Part shown: positions 63,427-64,000 of the stretch, piece by piece
Position numbering within the stretch: the stretch's first letter is position 1
How the letters are laid out: each line of letters opens with the position of its first letter
Source: Haemophilus haemolyticus_M
Lineage (GTDB): Bacteria; Pseudomonadota; Gammaproteobacteria; Enterobacterales; Pasteurellaceae
DNA: 64,000 nucleotides
Assembly: GCF_003490935.1 (NCBI RefSeq)
Contig: NZ_QQGD01000002.1
Location: 124,001 to 188,000 of the forward strand
Direction of reading: 5' to 3'
Notes under the pieces: model-generated
Database searches by the model: none
What the model saw: the letters and a program-made list of their open reading frames with translations, nothing else
Told to the model about the DNA's origin: nothing
Made by a program: the position numbers and the translations under genes

Positions 63427-64000
63427 TTACGTATTGCACCTTGCTCTTTGACGATCCTCCTCTAAATCAGAAGGAGCATCATGTCCTCCCATAATATAAC
63501 CCAAATGAGGCTTAACCCCTCTTACCCTTTCTTTATCACAAAAAACCTCAAACCAATCAGCTAGCCAATAAGGTTTTTCTTTTTTTAAGTTTTCAGTTAA
63601 TTCAATTGCAAGAGATTTTCGTATTAAATATAAACTTGATCCCTGATTATTATAACCATAATACATAGGACAGAAATTTTCATCTAAATTAAACCAATCA
63701 AAGGCTAAACTTTGTAAAATAATTAAATCTACATTTTCTTGGTTCAAAAAATATCCGTTTTCAAAAACATCTATCACTTTTTGAAGTGAGGATTGTAAAT
63801 CATCTTTTAAGAGCACATCATCTTCAGCAATAATAGCAAAATCTCGCTCCAGTAAATCATCGTCATTTGCAATTGCTTTCCAACATGCAATATGGGAAAG
63901 GGTACAAGCAATTTCGCCTGAAGTTATCTTCTGTCCCAGTAAACTTTCACACTGTGCAATATTAAAAAAAATTTCTAAATCAAATAGCTCAAGTAACTTC
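63427..64000 (-). CDS. Family 25 LOS glycosyltransferase (5' part outside window)
   Basis: The frame is open from the right edge to the stop at 63427, giving the last 190 or so residues. The visible N-terminal part has GEIACTLSHIACWKAIANDD and DFAIIAEDDVLL, the GxxGCxxSHxxxW and EDD signatures of family 25 glycosyltransferases (Lic2A/Lex2B/LpsA type), which add galactose or glucose to lipooligosaccharide. The tail EEDRQRARCNT is short and basic. No tetranucleotide repeat is visible in the part present; the gene start, where such repeats occur in phase-variable LOS genes, is outside the window. A 120-base stretch to tRNA-Ile2 holds a hairpin only. Confidence 0.85.
   Translation of the reverse strand, partial: KLLELFDLEIFFNIAQCESLLGQKITSGEIACTLSHIACWKAIANDDDLLERDFAIIAEDDVLLKDDLQSSLQKVIDVFENGYFLNQENVDLIILQSLAFDWFNLDENFCPMYYGYNNQGSSLYLIRKSLAIELTENLKKEKPYWLADWFEVFCDKERVRGVKPHLGYIMGGHDAPSDLEEDRQRARCNT

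Overview
The window is a piece of a Haemophilus chromosome (H. influenzae / H. haemolyticus group). The 9-bp DNA uptake core AAGTGCGGT and its complement recur throughout the housekeeping regions. Base composition is AT-rich, and the gene content (nap operon without napE, hktE-type catalase, Lpt6-type LOS modification, FNR-like sites) fits a host-adapted, naturally competent Pasteurellaceae bacterium. Species and strain cannot be fixed from the sequence alone.

Layout. 1-7.5 kb: lipid A genes (lpxB partial, lpxA, fabZ), interrupted between lpxA and lpxB by an autotransporter-like gene with PEFxGxVN repeats, then a phosphoethanolamine-transferase-like protein, pyrH and a haem catalase. 7.7-10 kb: tRNA-Ala(GGC), gltX and four near-identical tandem tRNA-Val(UAC) genes behind a strong promoter. 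10-16.2 kb: lpt6-like gene, yihY, ychJ, yiiM, a HerA/YjgR-family ATPase and udp. 16.2-17.9 kb: an eroded IS3-family element that splits the old udp terminator, plus two small unknown exported proteins. 17.9-24.8 kb: the complete ccm cytochrome c maturation operon (ccmABCDEFGHI). 25.06 kb: sodA with an FNR-like site. 25.8-36.9 kb: an accessory island. 37-47.7 kb: cysK, cysZ, zipA, ligA, emrAB, folA, proB, ftsN. 47.9-54.2 kb: the napFDAGHBC periplasmic nitrate reductase operon, whose cytochromes need the ccm products upstream. 54.3-62.5 kb: yggL, trmB, priA, perM, glnB, mog, dgkA, relA. 62.6-64 kb: a frameshifted integrase relic beside tRNA-Ile2(CAU), and the 3' part of a family 25 LOS glycosyltransferase.

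The most unusual part is the island at 25.8-36.9 kb, between sodA and cysK. A divergent XRE repressor faces an eight-gene, tightly spaced operon: WYL regulator, small unknown protein, two tandem dynamin-like GTPases with the same variant P-loop, a tail-anchored protein with an internal duplication, a 1036-residue HerA/FtsK-type ATPase carrying about 150 residues of Ser/Thr-rich sequence, a WHH-type (colicin DNase-like) nuclease with a repeated DLPP[IV]DDK motif, and a SMI1/KNR4-type immunity protein. A HEPN-domain gene with an R-x4-H motif follows. I know of no described system with this set. The combination of membrane remodeller, membrane anchor, pumping ATPase, toxin and immunity protein suggests either a toxin-delivery apparatus or an anti-phage/anti-plasmid membrane-linked defence. 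The region has few uptake sequences and an IS3-type terminal repeat at its left edge, so it was probably acquired.
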